7,219 bases of DNA, from assembly GCA_027317105.1 (NCBI GenBank), contig DAHVFH010000191.1, positions 1 to 7,219 on the forward strand, written 5' to 3'. Positions within the stretch are counted from its first letter, which is position 1. The number at the start of each line of letters is the position of its first letter. Position numbers and translations under genes: made by a program. The notes below the pieces were generated by a model. The model saw nothing but the letters and a program-made list of their open reading frames with translations, was not told the origin of the DNA and searched no databases. Source of the DNA: Cytophagales bacterium (GTDB lineage: Bacteria; Bacteroidota; Bacteroidia; Cytophagales; Cyclobacteriaceae). Positions 6,984 to 7,219 of this stretch are shown here, one piece after another.

Positions 6984-7219
6984 ATGAAATTTTTTGTCTT
7001 CGCCCTATTCTTTGGTTCAGCCGTCTGGTGTAGTGGCCAGACGATAGTAGACCAGGAACTAACGGTGCCCAGGGTCAAAAGCCTTTCTGAATTTATCACG
7101 TCTGTTGAAAAGAATTACCCGGTAAAGTTTTATTATCTGCCGCAATGGATCGAGTCTGTCCGGTTGGAAAATGAATTTCAAAGCAACACGATCGGGGCTG
7201 CCCTGAATGAGTTTGTTTT
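6984..7219 (+). CDS. N-terminus of an exported STN-domain protein, probably a TonB-dependent receptor (3' end outside window)
   Basis: An open frame starts at ATG 6984 and runs off the right edge after 78 codons. Residues 1-18 look like a signal peptide (MKFF, a hydrophobic core, cleavage probably after CSG with Q19 at +1, as in the SusC-like protein). C16 is not a convincing lipobox because W15 sits at -1. Residues about 26-78 fit a secretin/TonB N-terminal (STN)-like domain: LTVPRVKSLSEFITSVEKNY, then VKFYYLPQWIESV, then NTIGAALNEFV, i.e. the 'tL.e.l..ie...g.kFyY...wi..v........l..aL...' pattern. In Bacteroidota such starts belong to TonB-linked outer-membrane receptors that signal through FecR-type anti-sigma factors, or to related proteins. 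The remainder is needed to decide. It lies beyond the terminator, so it is likely a separate transcript. No good promoter was found; GATTTTTG at 6953-6960 is a poor -7 match. Confidence 0.6.
   Translation, partial: MKFFVFALFFGSAVWCSGQTIVDQELTVPRVKSLSEFITSVEKNYPVKFYYLPQWIESVRLENEFQSNTIGAALNEFV

Overview
The window looks like chromosomal DNA from a member of the Bacteroidota, probably the Cytophagales or a near relative (the lower rank is a guess). The grounds are a complete SusC/SusD pair, lipoproteins and outer-membrane proteins with signal peptides of the Bacteroidota type (Q at +1 in the SusC-like protein and in the last gene), a good match to the Bacteroidota promoter pattern TTTG-N19-TAnnTTTG, and no clear Shine-Dalgarno sequence before any gene. 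All genes read on the + strand.

Layout. Positions 1-474 hold the 3' end of a gene whose product has a short TonB-receptor-plug-like segment and then a C-terminal tail like that of the alpha-2-macroglobulin/MG-type plug proteins of Bacteroidota; its beginning lies outside the window. Positions 475-849 are an AT-rich, non-coding control region. It has a strong promoter candidate at 781-811, a second possible -7 box at 661-668, and four tandem hexamers of the form NNAACC that end one base before the next start codon. Positions 850-4032 encode a full-length SusC/RagA-type TonB-dependent transporter (1060 aa). Positions 4052-5698 encode its SusD/RagB-type lipoprotein partner (548 aa). Positions 5722-6783 encode a third, uncharacterised lipoprotein (353 aa). 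A clean intrinsic terminator follows at 6809-6839. From 6984 to the right edge runs the start of another exported protein with an STN-like domain, probably a further TonB-linked outer-membrane receptor.

How it works together. The three middle genes are spaced by 19 and 23 bases and lie between a promoter candidate and a terminator, so they read as one tricistronic nutrient-uptake operon. The SusC-like protein would form the outer-membrane barrel powered by TonB-ExbBD. The SusD-like lipoprotein would be the lid that captures ligand at the cell surface. The third lipoprotein sits where SusE/SusF-type accessory binding proteins usually lie. No degradative enzyme, sigma/anti-sigma pair or sensor lies in the window, so the substrate cannot be assigned from this sequence.

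I do not see a CRISPR array, tRNA, rRNA, transposon or defence system. The window is mainly an ordinary accessory uptake locus. The points most worth a second look are the third lipoprotein, the repeat leader at the SusC start codon, and the two partial genes at the edges.
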